This document shows positions 1 through 12,445 of a stretch of DNA of 61,078 bases, one piece after another (within the stretch, counting starts at the first letter, position 1; every line of letters begins with the position of its first letter). Source of the stretch: Folioceros fuciformis (lineage: Eukaryota > Anthocerotophyta > Anthocerotopsida > Anthocerotales). A program made the translations under genes and the position numbers. The notes beneath the pieces are model-generated. The model was not told the DNA's origin, searched no databases, and was given only the letters and a program-made list of their open reading frames with translations. The stretch is taken from positions 566,792-627,869 of the forward strand of contig JBNGIO010006333.1 in NCBI GenBank assembly GCA_049999805.1. The letters run 5' to 3'.

Positions 1-623
1 GGCCGGACCATCTGGCCGCGCTGGCTCCCCTCTGTATCGGCCGCTCTCCGATTCAGTGCGCTGGGGTGGGGGCTCTCTGGGGGTGCGGGCATGATGCCGG
101 GCAGATCATTTTCGGGCTTGTGTTTCTTATGCTCAAGGATAGGTTGCATATCGAGCTGATTCGGACGTGGTCGGCGCGGGTGGTCGGGGTGACTCTCATG
201 GTTATCGGTGCTATGGGCCTTAAGGAGGCGCAGGAGATACCCACCTTGTCTGCTGTGGGTGCGGGTGACGTGGAGGGCGTGGGGTTGGATAATTCCCCTC
301 CTGACGATGCGAAGAAGTCTGTTGGATTCACCACTTTTGGGACTGGGATTGTTTACGGATTGCAGCCCGATGCGTTGCTGGTCATCCTTCCGGCCTTGGC
401 ATTGCCTTCCAGGTTGTCAGGGGCAGCGTTTTTGAGCATGTTTCTGTTGGGAACCGTGGTGGCCATGGGCAGCTACAGTGCGTTCCTTGGCTCCTGTAGT
501 GAAGCCTTGCGAAAGAGGATTCCCTGGATCACCCGCCGTCTCACTGAGGCGTCTTCTATGGTGGCTATTGGGCTGGGACTCGTCATTCTTCTGGGTGAGG
601 TGTTTGGGATCAATATATTCTAG
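1..623 (+). CDS. NicO/UreH-like chloroplast membrane transporter, 3' part
   Basis: Open frame running from the window edge to TAG at 621-623, about 206 residues; the 5' part lies outside the window. It matches the plant 'high-affinity nickel-transport family' proteins (Arabidopsis At2g16800/At4g35080 type), which are predicted chloroplast membrane proteins related to bacterial NicO/UreH transporters. Visible signatures are PDHLAAL at the very start and GCGHDAGQ soon after, the histidine/aspartate-bearing membrane motifs of the family. These are followed by hydrophobic segments, a short hydrophilic loop rich in D, P and K, a second GLQPDAL motif, and C-terminal membrane spans ending near GLGLVILLGEVFG. 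The second half repeats the first (GCGHDAGQ / GLQPDALL), as expected for an internally duplicated transporter. The substrate in plants is not settled from sequence. The recovered part is a single exon with no disruption. Assignment to the family is strong; transport of nickel specifically is inference. Confidence 0.85.
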   Translation, partial: PDHLAALAPLCIGRSPIQCAGVGALWGCGHDAGQIIFGLVFLMLKDRLHIELIRTWSARVVGVTLMVIGAMGLKEAQEIPTLSAVGAGDVEGVGLDNSPPDDAKKSVGFTTFGTGIVYGLQPDALLVILPALALPSRLSGAAFLSMFLLGTVVAMGSYSAFLGSCSEALRKRIPWITRRLTEASSMVAIGLGLVILLGEVFGINIF

Positions 624-1824
624 ACCCTCACTCATGGTATGTTTTTTTCACAACCTGTACCAAAATGTAGTGAGCAACCTCATGGATCAGCTGTGTGAAG
701 CCTCCGAGGCTGTGGATATCACACGTCCCTCATCTACAAAATGTGACATGGCGGCTGTTGTTTAGGACTCACCATGCCTTTGGGAGAGGTGCCCACGTGG
801 TTTGCCGATCTCCTTCGGGGTATGCTTTTTGTCATGAGCAAGAAATTCTGGTGGGCTACCCTCCATCTGGGACAAGTGACAACCTTCCCACATTGTTGTG
901 GGTACACGCGTTGCCGTGAGTACTGATGTAGTTTTGTTGTAGTAGCTTAAGTTTGAAGGTGGCCAGCTATTCCTGGCGGCAGATGCTATGTTCATCGATT
1001 TTGACATTTGGGAATGAGCTGTCGTGTCCCAAGTCTCGCTCTTTTTGTGTTCGCTGCTTGGCCATGGATCCTCAATCTGAAAGCGACCTTAGGACGCAGG
1101 TGGCATCTTGTAGTTCAGGATATTACTGGTCGTCAGTGGTCTTTTAAGACGGGACTTTGCGGTCTGGTATAGAAGTGGTCTAAACTCTTTGTAGACAAGG
1201 GTTGAACATGCAGCTCACTCGAAATAGTATAAACTTTTTGTAGACATGCGTTGAGCGCGCAGCTCACAGAGAAAGAGCTAACAGGACCGAGGGGGGAAAA
1301 AAAAATGTTCTTGCAGCTTGGTTGCCAAACAACTGTCGGAAGATCAAGGTTCCATTTTCACATTGATAATTGCAAGATTTCTGATTCTGTCACATGTATT
1401 TCGTAGTACAACATTCTGGTCACCTTGCGCTGCTCTCACTGGAGGCGTCAGCTGTACACTCTGCCCGCGGGGCATCAGCGTGGCGGAAGAGACAGAACTG
1501 GCATAGGGATGTCACCATCTCGATATTGGAGTTCGCGCGACGATTCCGTGACATCACTTTTGGCAGTGACCATGAGTTCCGTGCTTATCCTCAAATGTCG
1601 CGACTTTCCTTTGCATGGCCAAACCCCCTGACAAACTGTCTTCCAGAAAAATGCATGGATGTTGCTGCAGTTCATACCACCAAACTTGCGCCCGGATTAA
1701 AGCTCTTCCAGACTCCGAGCAATTGTGACATTCTGAAGTTCCCAGAGCATCGATTTGAACACGACGTTCAAGTGAGGAAACTTCTCATTGGAGCATTCAA
1801 GTGTCTGACTCCTACTTGTTCGCA
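624..1824. other. intergenic region with a short direct repeat
   Basis: I see no recognisable gene here. It holds the 3' end of the transporter transcript and the leader of ARA1. Two diverged copies of a ~38-bp stretch (core TTTGTAGACA followed by GCAGCTCAC) lie at about 1180-1217 and 1230-1267. The short open frames at 1318-1861 resemble nothing I know. Confidence 0.5.
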
Positions 1825-4800
1825 ATGGAGAATCCGGAAGATCATTCTCTGGCGCCCTTGAGGCCGCTTAGTTTTGCCTATTACGTCACAGGCCATGGCC
1901 TTGGCCATGCTACTCGCGTTGCGGAGGCAAGTCCGAATTTGCGCCTGCTACGGTGTTGCTTACCCTGTCGGAATAGGAAGAACGTACGTGAAGCATACGG
2001 GCTAGTGTTACTTGCTGAAGGGTTGATCCCCCTTGTCGTCTCACAGGTCGCAAGGCATTTGATACAGTTCGGTCACGAGGTTCACATTGTCACAGCAGCT
2101 CCAGAGTTCGTATTTTTAAACGAGATTCAGTCTCCCAGACTCCATCTCCGAAAGGTAGGCCTTCGAGCTTCCTTGTTTAGAGCAAGCTTCACCTGTGTTG
2201 AATGTTCCCACGGTTACAGAACAAGTCTCACAAGCTCATTGCATCAGATGTTGTTGGATTCGGGCGCAGTTCAGTCAGATGCCCTTACGGTTGACTGCAT
2301 TGCATCCCTTGAAGAGGTGGTAAACAGTCTCTTCGTAAGCAGGAGCTTTTGTTTTCTTTCTGAACGATGCTGTCCTCAGTTGAAGTAGACAACTGGGTTT
2401 TCTACTCGCTAGTATCCACCTACTTCAATGTCTGCCTAGCGTGCGGAACACTTCCACCGTCGGCATTTCCACATTTTTGCCTTTCATGAAGATTGTGAAA
2501 ATATTGTTTCTTCACAGTATTCGCGGGTAGCTGTTCTTCCTCGCTCCTTATTGCTGAATGAAGAAGTGAAGTGGCTTCAGTCTATTAAAGCTGATGTTGT
2601 GGCAAGTTTCCTCCACTCCTGGTTCTTTTGTCGAGGCATTGTTTTGCTTGAATATTCGGTGCTCAGCATCGTGACTTACGTTAACCTGGAACATTTAGGT
2701 GTCCGATATAGTGCCAATTGCCTGCAAAGCTGCGTCAATTGCGCAGATTACATGTGTTTGTATCAGTAACTTCAGGTATGCTGGTCTGGTTGCTTTGTTA
2801 ATCAGAACACTCTTAATGCCTCGTGGAGCCTTGACATTCCAATTGTAATTTTGGTGATTCACAGTTGGGATTTTATTTACTCGGAATATGTGCCCGTTGC
2901 CGGCCACCTTCATCGCTCAATAGTGTGGCAGGTTATGTTTTCCAACTGGGAAGTGCACTTTGGTACTGGTGGTCTACCATGTGAACTGACACAGAGTCTG
3001 ATGGTCATAGATTGCTGAAGACTATTCGCATGCCAAGTTCTTGATCAGACTGCCTGGATATTGTCCGAGTGAGCACAAATCCCATCATGTCCTCTTTCAC
3101 TCCCATGGCATAGACCTTCACCATTTGCTCTTGCAGATCAGGATATTTCTGGAGTAAACGTTACAGGCGCCCTTTGCGTTTTTTCTTCTTCTTTAGTTTG
3201 TTTGTAGTCCTATGACAAGTACACATTCTGTTCATCTGGCTTTCTGTTGTCATCTACCCAGCAGCAGCTTTTTCTTCATTAAGCTTGCACTTCAAAGTTG
3301 CCTCGGAATGTCGTTACGCAGTGCCAGTATTCAGTAAGGTGATGGATGTCCCACTTATTGTCCGACAAATCCGCAGAAGCAGAGAGCAGGTTTGTACTGA
3401 ATTGCCTTGTTGCCTCAACAGGGTAGAACTATTGGAAAGGTCCAAAACGATTTGAAACGAGGTGGCTTAAGATAAAACTAAATCATGTCTGGGATCATGT
3501 TCCCAGGTTAGGAAGGAGCTCGGAATCGCTGACAATGAAAAGATTTTGCTGTTTAATTTTGGTGGCCAGGTTCTCATCCTCACGTCGTAGTCAGTACTCT
3601 TTCAAATCTATGTAGGTTGCTTTAAAACCTAGGCTCTGGACTGTTTCAGATGACGTTTTCATGACCTGATAATGGGCTCGTGATTTCAGGATGCAAGCTG
3701 GACTTTAACAGATGAATATCTGCCTCCTGGATGGAAATGCCTGGTGAGCGGCTTAACAACTGTAGGACTAAGGAGATGTTTTTGCTTGTAGACACTGGAC
3801 AGCCTTAACTTAGAATTACCGCAGCGTTTAAATAGTGCGTCTTTGCAGTGAATGTTAGTTTGCCTCCCGCACACCCAGCTGACATGGCAGGTGGAAAGGT
3901 TTGTGCTTTCACATCAGCTCAGCAGGCTGGTGCTAGCTACGTTCAGCTGGATCAGGAAGCATACCTACCAGATCTGGTCGCTGCCAGCGACTGTATCTTG
4001 GGTGAGTGCGTGAATGTATGATCTTTTTTGGCTCCTGCTTGCACACACACGGAGTTCATGAACGGAGGGCGTGTAAATGCAGGGAAGATTGGCTACGGGA
4101 CCGTTAGTGAAGCACTGGCCTACAAAGTGCCATTGGTCTTTGTTAGGCGTGACTACTTCAACGAGGAGCCGTTCCTGAGGAAAATGCTTGAAGTGCGTGA
4201 GAACATCGCCTTCTTCCATCCTTTCGAGGGTAAAGGACGATGAAGTGTTTTTGTTACTCATCTGCTGCTTCGGACAGTTTTACCAAGCAGGTGTTGAAAT
4301 GAATCGACGAGATTTTTTCAGTGGGCGATGGGGTCCATATATCTTACAGGCCACTGGACTCAAACCATGTTATACAGCCCCTTCAAATGGTGGTGAGGTG
4401 AGCCTGATGCATTTTATGTTGTTTAGTAGTTCAGATAATATGGCAGAAGCCCTTATGAAGATCTGTCTTCTTGTAGGTTGCTGCAAGAATTCTACAGGAT
4501 TCGGCAAGTGGAAAAGTGAAGATTCCTCAAGAGGTCTATATCTTGTCCACTCAGTCGGCTTACAATCGACCAAGTAGTCAGTGGAGAGTACAATGTTTCG
4601 TTTCTGCGTGCAGTTCCATGGAGCGAGGAGGCTTAGGGATGCTATTGTCCTGGGATATCAAATGCAACGAGCTCCAGGGAGAGACCTTGATGTTCCAGAC
4701 TGGTACACATACACAGAGAGTCAACGGGGCCTCCTCTCATCACCTCCTCACTCTGGAATGGAGAGCGACAAGCTATCTGCTGAAAACACGTCAGTGCTTG

Positions 4801-7800
4801 AGTTGCGATCGCGTCTGTGGCGTTTGAATTTGCCTTTGTCAGGGTGTGGCCAATGCTAATCAATTTTGGGGTGGGTCAATGCTAAACAAGTTTTGTTCTC
4901 TACAGCGATTTAGTCGACATTCAAATTATTCATGGTGACCACAAGGGCTTGCCAGATACGGTTGCATTCTTGAAGACCCTTAAAATCTTAAGCGAGGAAG
5001 CGGATACCCATGCTACAGATAGCTTAAACCAACCTCACCTCAACGATCGGTTAGCTGCTGCCAGGCTTTTCTGCTGGGAGGTGAGTTTTCCCAGGTTTAC
5101 ATTTCAGAAATATATCCATATGAAGCAATAGCAGCTAATGGTTGCGTTTTCGTCTTCATTTCTAGGATGATTTGTACGTTGCCAGGGCCCCTGGGCGTTT
5201 GGATGTAATGGGAGGTATCGCAGACTACTCTGGAAGTCTTGTACTCCAGGTACTCAAGGCTCTTTGCCATTGCCTTGAATTCGAGAGAGTCAATTATTTT
5301 TCATCGGCACCTTAAAGTTTGCAGTTGGACTTTTACAGATGCCTACTCGTGAAGCTTGCCATGTAGCCGTGCAGTTCAACTCAGCAAACAAACAAGTCCT
5401 CTGGAAGCACACACAGGCACGACAAATGGCAAGAAGAGGGGCATTAGAGCCTGCCATACAAATTGTACGTTCCGGTGCAAATTTGTCGCCCCAAATTTGT
5501 GCAAATTTGTTCCTTGTCCTTGGATTTGATCATGAACAGCATAGCTGCATGAAACCATAGATACGACAGGTTGGGAAGCCTCAATAGTTCAGACTAAGTT
5601 GTGTACAGTTTTTGGGCAATGTTTGCACCAGCGGTCATGCTTATCCCCGTCTCGTGCCTGCCACAGGTGTCGTTTGGCTCAGAGTTGAGCAATAGGTCAC
5701 CTGTCTTTGACATGGACCTAGCTGACTTCCGAGATCCAGAAGGAAAGCCGATAACTTATGAAGCTGCTCGCCGTTTTTTCCAACAAGATGCATCTCAAAG
5801 GCAATTTATGTGCTCGTTTGTGTTGGGTTTGCTACAGTGTTACGCTTATGATATGAGTGGAACGTCGTCGATGTGGTCATGGAGGTGACACTAGAATTGA
5901 GATGTCAGATTCTGGCCTCCCGTAGTCCACGGGAACTTGGGTGTGTTAGTAGACCACTCCATGAACGTGGTTTACCGATTTCAACGTTTGTTGTGCTGTG
6001 CAGGTGGGCGGCATATGTTGCAGGTACGATCCTGGTATTGATGCGAGAGCTGAACGTGCATTTTGAGCAGGGCATCAACGTACTTGTGAGTTTCATTATT
6101 TATTTGGGCCAACAATGAGGATGGGCTGTGAACTTGGAGGAAGGTGACAAGTGGGTTGACGGACCAGGTGTCGTCAGCTGTACCTGAGGGAAAAGGCGTA
6201 TCTTCGTCAGCCGCTTTAGAAGTCGCAACCATGTCTGGCATTGCCGCAGCAGCTGGTAGGAGTCCGATTTTCGTGTGCCCTGAACACAGAAGGATCCAAT
6301 TGATCCGAAGGCTAAAAGGTTTCGATGCATAAAAATTGTTTGTTTCAGGTGTAAGTATTGCGCCCAGGGATTTGGCCATACTTTGCCAAAAGGTGAGAGC
6401 CAAGATGGTGAGCAAAATTGGTGGGAATTGTTTTGGGGTGGTTGTGAGAGCGTCCATTGGTGTCCAGTGATGGAGTGAGTTGGTGGTAAAATGAATCCAG
6501 GTGGAGAATTTGGTGGTGGGAGCTCCTTGTGGGATCATGGACCAGATGGCTTCTGCATGTGGTGAGGCTAACAAGCTTCTGGCAATGGTGTGTCAGGTGG
6601 GTACAAATGTTAAGTGAGTTGCACATGCAGGCGTCCTCCGCAGTGTGTGTGAATTGAGTTGCAGAGGTGGTGTGGCAGCCAGCAGAGGTGAAGGAGCATG
6701 TGAACATCCCATCCCACGTGAGGTTCTGGGGAATCGATTCAGGCATCCGCCACAGGTTAGTGTAGTTTGGGTGTGTTGGAGCCAAGCTTACTGGAGTCCC
6801 CAGAATTCCCACAGCAGCGTGTGAAATTGTGCTACGTGCATCCGCAGCGTTGGGGGAGCAGACTACGGGTCTGTGAGAATCGGAGCATTCATAGGACGGA
6901 AAATGATCCAGGTCTGTGCGGCGAAGCACTTTGAGGAAAGCTCTAAGGAGAAGGTGAGCAACGGCGAGGAGGTGGCGGAGGTGGAGGTGGAGCCAGAGCG
7001 GCAGCTTTTGGCATCCGAAGCCCAGTTGGAGTATCTATGCAACCTACGGCCACACAGGTGAGACGGCACGAGTGCCTGACTCGCGCACCTGGCAGATCCG
7101 GGCCTGCTCTCCTCTTCTCTGGTAATCGAACGAGTGGCGGTGTCGTTGTCTCCAGGTACGATTCCTTCTACTCACGGCTGCTGCCCGAGGACGTGGTGGG
7201 CAGAAGCTTCTTGGACGCGTATGGCAGTCACGACGACCCGGTGACGAGCATCGATGCCAAGCACTTGTACGCCGTGAAGGGTCCGACATCACACCCGATC
7301 TACGAGCATTTTCGTGTGCAGGTGGGTGAGCGGTGGTGGAGGTGCGCCATGAAGTGCGTGTGTCTGACACAAAGTCGCCGTGCCATGGCTTTGGCTTTGG
7401 ATTTGGCTTTTGACAATGAGTGACTCGTGAAGGGGTTGTGATCACATGCGGGGCTTCAATGTGCAGGCCTTCTCTGTGCTCCTGACCTCCGCCATAAGCG
7501 ACGCCCAGATGACGACGCTGGGCGAGCTCATGTACCAGTCGCACTACAGCTACTCCCACTGCGGCCTGGGGTCCGACGGCACAGATCGCATCGTGGGCCT
7601 GGTGAAGCAGATGCAGGAGCAGCGACAGGGGTCGGTGTTTGGCGGCAAGATCACGGGAGGCGGCTCAGGGGGCACCGTCTGCGTGCTCACACGTGCCGGC
7701 CTGCAAGCCACCGACGACATATTGGAGGTGATGTGCATGGGGCATGGGCCCTGTTGTTTTCCTTCCGTTCCGTTCCTCCCCTTCCCAAGCCTGAACCCTA

Positions 7801-8009
7801 TTTTTTCTCTTCCTTCCTTCCTTCCGTGACCCCACCTGCCCTGCTCTTGACAGATTCAGCAAAAATACAAGGAGGCTACAGGCCATCTCCCTTACATCTT
7901 CGAGGGCTCGTCTCCTGGAGCGGGGCAGTTCGGGCAGCTGCGAGTCCGAATCACCGTGGGGCCCCGGGCTCGGGCCAAGGCGGAGGAGGCTGCCGTTCAC
8001 GCCAGCTAG
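1825..8009 (+). CDS. ARA1: L-arabinokinase (glycosyltransferase-like + GHMP kinase)
   Basis: Phosphorylates free L-arabinose to L-arabinose-1-phosphate in the cytosolic sugar-salvage route to UDP-arabinose. Rebuilt as 29 exons, 3003 nt, 1000 aa (Arabidopsis ARA1 is ~1040): 1825-1926, 2047-2154, 2248-2316, 2518-2601, 2699-2775, 2865-2931, 3011-3068, 3322-3389, 3507-3569, 3690-3743, 3836-3898, 3956-4001, 4083-4192, 4278-4397, 4477-4515, 4614-4789, 4906-5080, 5166-5249, 5339-5464, 5667-5800, 6004-6085, 6168-6255, 6349-6392, 6501-6596, 6679-6755, 6848-7057, 7156-7321, 7467-7727, 7854-8009. All phases join. The N-terminal half (to ~residue 490) is the glycosyltransferase-like domain ([35 protein letters not shown]). 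The C-terminal half is the GHMP kinase: [16 protein letters not shown] (~500), [15 protein letters not shown] (~641) and GGGSGG near the end. Introns after exons 1, 4 and 20 start with GC. The boundaries of exons 10-11 and 15-17 are the least certain. Confidence 0.9.
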
Positions 8010-8189
8010 CGAGCACGGGAGTGAGAGAAGGTTCGTAGAAAATGCGGGTGACGTGAAAGTATCCTGGTCCCGAGCGGGGCCGGGGTCGGGCAGGAAATTC
8101 GTTTGCTTTGGCGTTGAGATTCCGCACTAGAGTCCCCAAAGCGTACCGTGCCGGCTTGCATCTTGCATGTCGCGGCGACAAGCGCATGG

Positions 8190-8195
8190 AATAAA
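8190..8195 (+). terminator. polyadenylation signal of ARA1
   Basis: AATAAA 181 bp past the ARA1 stop codon, in a region without other coding potential. It is the likely 3'-end signal of the ARA1 transcript. Confidence 0.5.
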
Positions 8196-8690
8196 CATCA
8201 GTTTTCTTCCAACCGCACGGTGTTGACAGGAGGGTGGCCGCGCAGGGCGTAGGGGCGTAGGGGCGAAGCGGCGTTGAGGCGTTGGATGAAAGATCTTGTC
8301 GCAATGGGCGGGAAAAGGAGGTGGCGTTGCGTGGGATGGAACTCGTCTGCTCCATTTGACCCAACGGTGCACGTCACGAAGCGCGGGATGTCCACCTACC
8401 GGCCTTTGTTAGGGTAGAAGCATCTGGGTCGGGCTCCTCTTCCTTGTGTCGACTCTCTTTCCCGGCGCTCTGTTGACTTGGTGCACTGCTATCGTCATTC
8501 CGCGTCATGCAGCATACATTCCATACTACTGTATCGTAACAGGGCGCACACAACACTCCACCGACCCCATCCGTCGGTACTCTACACTAAACCGTTTGAT
8601 GAGCAAGCTCCCAACACTCGTCCCACTCCATTAGCCATCCCAGCAGCCTGGGCCCCTTCCTCTTCTGCATTAAAATAAAACATCATACAT
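8196..8690. other. intergenic, nothing recognised
   Basis: GC-rich then mixed sequence between the ARA1 3' end and the repeat-rich block. Short frames exist on both strands but none resembles a known protein. Confidence 0.4.
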
Positions 8691-8787
8691 ATATATATAC
8701 ATACATATGTATATGTGTATATCACTATACAATAAGTACGCGTACAATAAGTATGAGTCAATGAGTTGGCAAGTACGGTCCAAATAT

Positions 8788-8830
8788 GAATGAGGGTCCA
8801 AATATGAATGAGGGTCCAAATATGAATGAG
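8788..8830 (+). repeat. 18-bp tandem repeat, 2-3 copies
   Basis: Two to three consecutive near-perfect copies of a unit with core CCAAATATGAATGAGGGT. The same sequence, as a single diverged copy, opens the larger units at 12.45 and 13.12 kb, so this is a local amplification inside a dispersed repeat. Confidence 0.8.
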
Positions 8831-8946
8831 GGTAACTTCTTCAGGCACTTACTTCTTCGGGCACTTATTGTTGCGCGTCACATTATAATGTCTTTGGCTG
8901 CTCATAATCTCTGCTGCCATACATGAAAAGCCTAGCATGGCATGAG

Positions 8947-9100
8947 CCCGTTGATTCTTCAGCACCAACAAGCCCACCAGCAACACTGCTATGTATGAAC
9001 CCGTTGATTCTTCAGCACCAACAAGCCCACCAGCAACACGACTATGCATGAACCCGTTGATTCTTAACCACCAACAAGTCCACCAAAATTATTGTGGCGA
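8947..9100 (+). repeat. 53-bp tandem repeat, three copies
   Basis: Copies begin at about 8947, 9000 and 9053 with the core CCCGTTGATTCTT followed by CAACAAG and CCCACCA. The first two are nearly identical; the third is diverged and runs into the continuation that is shared with the copy at 13.33 kb. Confidence 0.85.
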
Positions 9101-9420
9101 TAAGGCTAATTGTCATGCCAAGTGTCCTTGCTATTGAGCACGAAATTAGGTTGACTCTTGGCTCAACATAGAAACACACAATCGCGAGAAATGCCTTGCT
9201 CCATTGCCGCCGGCTTAGGTCCTCTCTCATCTCCACCTCATATTGCCATGACTCAACATGTACCTAGCCTTGCAATTTGTCCTCGTGATACTTCTTGTAG
9301 TTCTCACTAGTTGAGCTTCTTCTAGTTTGCAACTAGCTTGGCACTTGGATCCACCTTATATTCGGAACTAGAAATCTAGGCTTGTGATCCCTGATAGGTG
9401 CTAATGAAGACAGGGTGCAC

Positions 9421-10672
9421 CTTGCCTTTGCGATGGAATGCTTTCTTGTTGTTGCTTAACTTGCCAGCCAACAAGACAATCATTAGAGCCCACATCGGGT
9501 TTATATTCATGCGAGAGTGGATACTCAAAGTAGCAAGGAAGATGCTGAGAATCCAAAACATGTTCTACTCCCTTAGCTGCTCAACTCAGAAATTGCTAAA
9601 TATGTCGAAATGTTGCTGAAGCCAACAATGTTCTCTGAAGAGGTGGCCAAACTAGAATACTAGAAGGCCAATCAGCCCTTGCCCCTCATAAAAAAAAGCC
9701 CAGGATGCATCTGGCGCTGAAACGGTTCGTGTTTCTAGCAAGCGTGGGAGTAACCAGCAAAATTTCATTGCATACGAGTGTGGCTGCCATTTCTTCTCAC
9801 CACGAGGCTGGCCTCCTCCTACCCCATCCCTCTTCCGAGGAACCAACAGCCCTAGTTCCAGAGTCACGGCTGCTAGCTCTAGTGTGACAAATGATGTGAA
9901 CGCTTCTAGATAGCCAGTAGTACTATGTCATCCAGCTGAGTAGTACTATTGTTCATCGCTACAAAGTGACAGTTGGAGGGCGAGATCTATCAAACGAATG
10001 GTAGATATGAATCGAGCGTATGCTTCATAACATTATGTGTCCACGCGCAAATCTGGAGCTGGATGCAACAGTTATTGAAGAACGTGGAGTTGCGGTAGAC
10101 ATTTTAGGATTACGATTGCTTGGACCACATATCTGGCAACAAGGCGCACTTGGCTTCATTCATGTGATGTTTTGCAATCGATCCCGTGGATTTTGATTCG
10201 TTACCTGTACACCCACATCCTTGAGTAATGTGGTCTAACCGTGCTCGAAGATTTTGGTAGGGTGGTGATCAGCTGGAGCCTCAAGAACTTGGTGTATAAG
10301 CCTAACCAAGTGTTTACGGGCTTCCTAGTCGCAGACATGACGTTTACGTGTGTATGCCAGTGTATGCACCAAAAGCAGTTCGTACGTTTTCTGGATCGCA
10401 GCACGTTGGGCTTAGAACCCGCCACAAACCAAGATCACTTACATGTACGAACAACGGATTGGTTTGTGGTCCACCACAAGAAACTACAGCATGCACTGGA
10501 GAAGGGACTGAACCACATTCCCCTTTGCTCTATAGCGCTGCAATCTATGGTTGAATCCATCTTGGATGGATTTTGTTCGTTCATCCAGCTTTTGTGCTGA
10601 CTAGGCCATGTCCTTTTGCACAATTGGATATCAAGGGCATGTAAAACACTCATAGACTTATGCTAGAGGCAA
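9421..10672. other. gene-poor sequence upstream of the reverse transcriptase relic
   Basis: No gene recognised. Open frames are short and mutually exclusive between strands. This may be the decayed 5' part of the retroelement whose reverse transcriptase remnant starts near 10.67 kb, but nothing in it can be aligned by eye. Confidence 0.4.
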
Positions 10673-12211
10673 TTGAAAGCAGTTACTCGAAATCATCGAG
10701 CTCAAGAAATTCACAAACGAGCTGTCCATAACAATGCTCATGCCCTGGATGAGCTTTCTTGGCTTCTGGAGCACTGGTATGTGGCTAGACTAGATAAAGT
10801 GGCAAACATTGTCTGCTTTGTGTGCATAGCACACCTTCGTCACCAAGCGCTTATTCGACTCCCAAGTCTCGATTTTCTCACAACGGCTACAACACCTTTC
10901 GAGGTGGTCACGCATCTGCAATTTGCGATTGATAGCCGACTACCTAAAGTGGCTATCGATCTGAAGTTGCAGCTCCCCTATCCTATGGCTATATATAAGC
11001 AACACAAACGGAAGTACCGATGGTTGACAAACACCATGAATGTTGTTTTTTCTATCATTGCAGATCTCTTGACAGCTTGCTCTAACGCTATCTTCTTACA
11101 GTTGAAGGATTGGGCTGCTAAGAACCCTAAAGGGCTTATGCACAGTTTTTGCAAGTTGACACATCCTTGTACAAGATTGCCTAGTCTACAATTAATGTTG
11201 CCCTTGACCTGCTCGCAGCAACTACAGATATCTTTGTCACAGACATTACATGCTACTATGAAACTATCCCCACACAGGGATCTAATGCGTTATCAACTAC
11301 TATCCAAGTATGCATCAAGATCTCTTTTCACCAAGCCCAAGTGGGGCATAAACTCGACCACAAGCTCTTTGTGAAGTTTAAACACAACCAAGTGAAGTTG
11401 TCTACAACATGTTGAGTTGTTCATGCACCCAGACACTTGGCTGCTGTTACTTGGATTGAGTTTATTGTTGAGAGATTATTTGAACTACACCTTTGGCTCA
11501 TGAGCTCTTGCTTTGCGCAGTTTGGTGACCAAGTTTGGCATCAGCACTTGGGAATCCCTATAAGATTCTCGTGTAGCCCTGCTTGGAGCAAGTTGCACTT
11601 TTTCCACTATAAGGCTAATTTCATCCAATGCTTGGCTAGACTAGGACATACTGATCTCATGGCTCGTTTTACCCATGCCCGTAGGTACATGGATGATCTC
11701 TATTGGTTTAACACTGGAATGCCAATGGCATTTTTAAATTCAACAGTTCCGCGTACGAATGACTTTCCCTTTTGGATCTACCCTCTAGACATAGTGGTAA
11801 TTGAGCCTTGCATTCATGCATTCACCACGGATATTCAAGGACAGCAGGTGGGCACTGATGCTCACTTTCTATCATTACAATTCCACATCTAGGACACCAA
11901 TACCGAAAGGTACTCCTTTCGGAAGTATGATAAATGCAAAGCTCTCCTGTTTACAATGACACAATTCATCCATCTTGATTTTAACCGGGCTATCACAGCC
12001 ACACAAGACCATCATTTCTCAAGTGTTCATCCTCTTATATATTTGCAATGAGGCTAATGAGGCTATGAGCGAATTAATGGACTTGGTGTTCGTATTTACA
12101 ACCAACGGCTTCAAGAAACATCGCTTGCTTGCCACTATACACAAATTTCTAGAGCGCACATTACTGCCCTCCTCCAATGTGTCTCAAGAAGATTTAATAA
12201 GGTTCCTGTAG
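10673..12211 (+). pseudogene. decayed reverse transcriptase (retroelement relic)
   Basis: Three consecutive open stretches (10673-11374, 11437-11892, 11975-12211) in different frames read as one degraded reverse transcriptase. The first carries LDKVANIVCFVC, resembling the N-terminal 'DK..N...C' block of eukaryotic retroelement RTs. The second has GIPIRFSCSP (equivalent to 'GIPxGxxCxP'), then FFHYKANFIQ and the catalytic-type RYMDDLYWFN, then a YP..I...EP block. The third resembles the post-catalytic segment (a ...GFKKHRLLATIHKFL type of helix). Stop codons and frameshifts separate the pieces, so it cannot be active. The RYMDD context is unlike the copia element at 48.9 kb ('YVDDML') and is closer to Penelope-like or another unclassified RT lineage. 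Class is uncertain; RT identity is fairly secure. Confidence 0.65.
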
Positions 12212-12445
12212 GAGAAACTTTTGTGCGTCAACTCATTGTGAGCTGTTGTTTACTAAAATCTCTTGGGCCACTCTGGTTTTAAAGTTTTGTCCTTCATAGT
12301 GTGGCCTAGCTCTTCCTGCCAAGGGATTGCTAAGTGCACTCATCCTTGTACGAGAAGAACATTTCAACAAGATCAGGATGGTGGTGGGTCCTACATATAT
12401 ACATATCATGTATAGGTATGTATGTATATCATTATACAGTAAATA

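Larger units (their letters stand above)
8740..9420. repeat. dispersed repeat unit, copy 1
   Basis: First of three diverged copies of one repeat. Shared landmarks in order: GAGTCAATGAGTTGGCAA, a stretch ending GCACTTATT, TATAATGTCTTTGG then GCTCATAATCTC, CCCGTTGATTCTT with CAACAAGCCCACCA, and further on GTGATCCCTGATAGGTGCTAAT. No protein-coding frame is conserved between copies, so it is more like a non-autonomous element or satellite than a gene. It is preceded by a TA-rich run of ATAC/GTAT steps at about 8690-8750. Confidence 0.75.
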
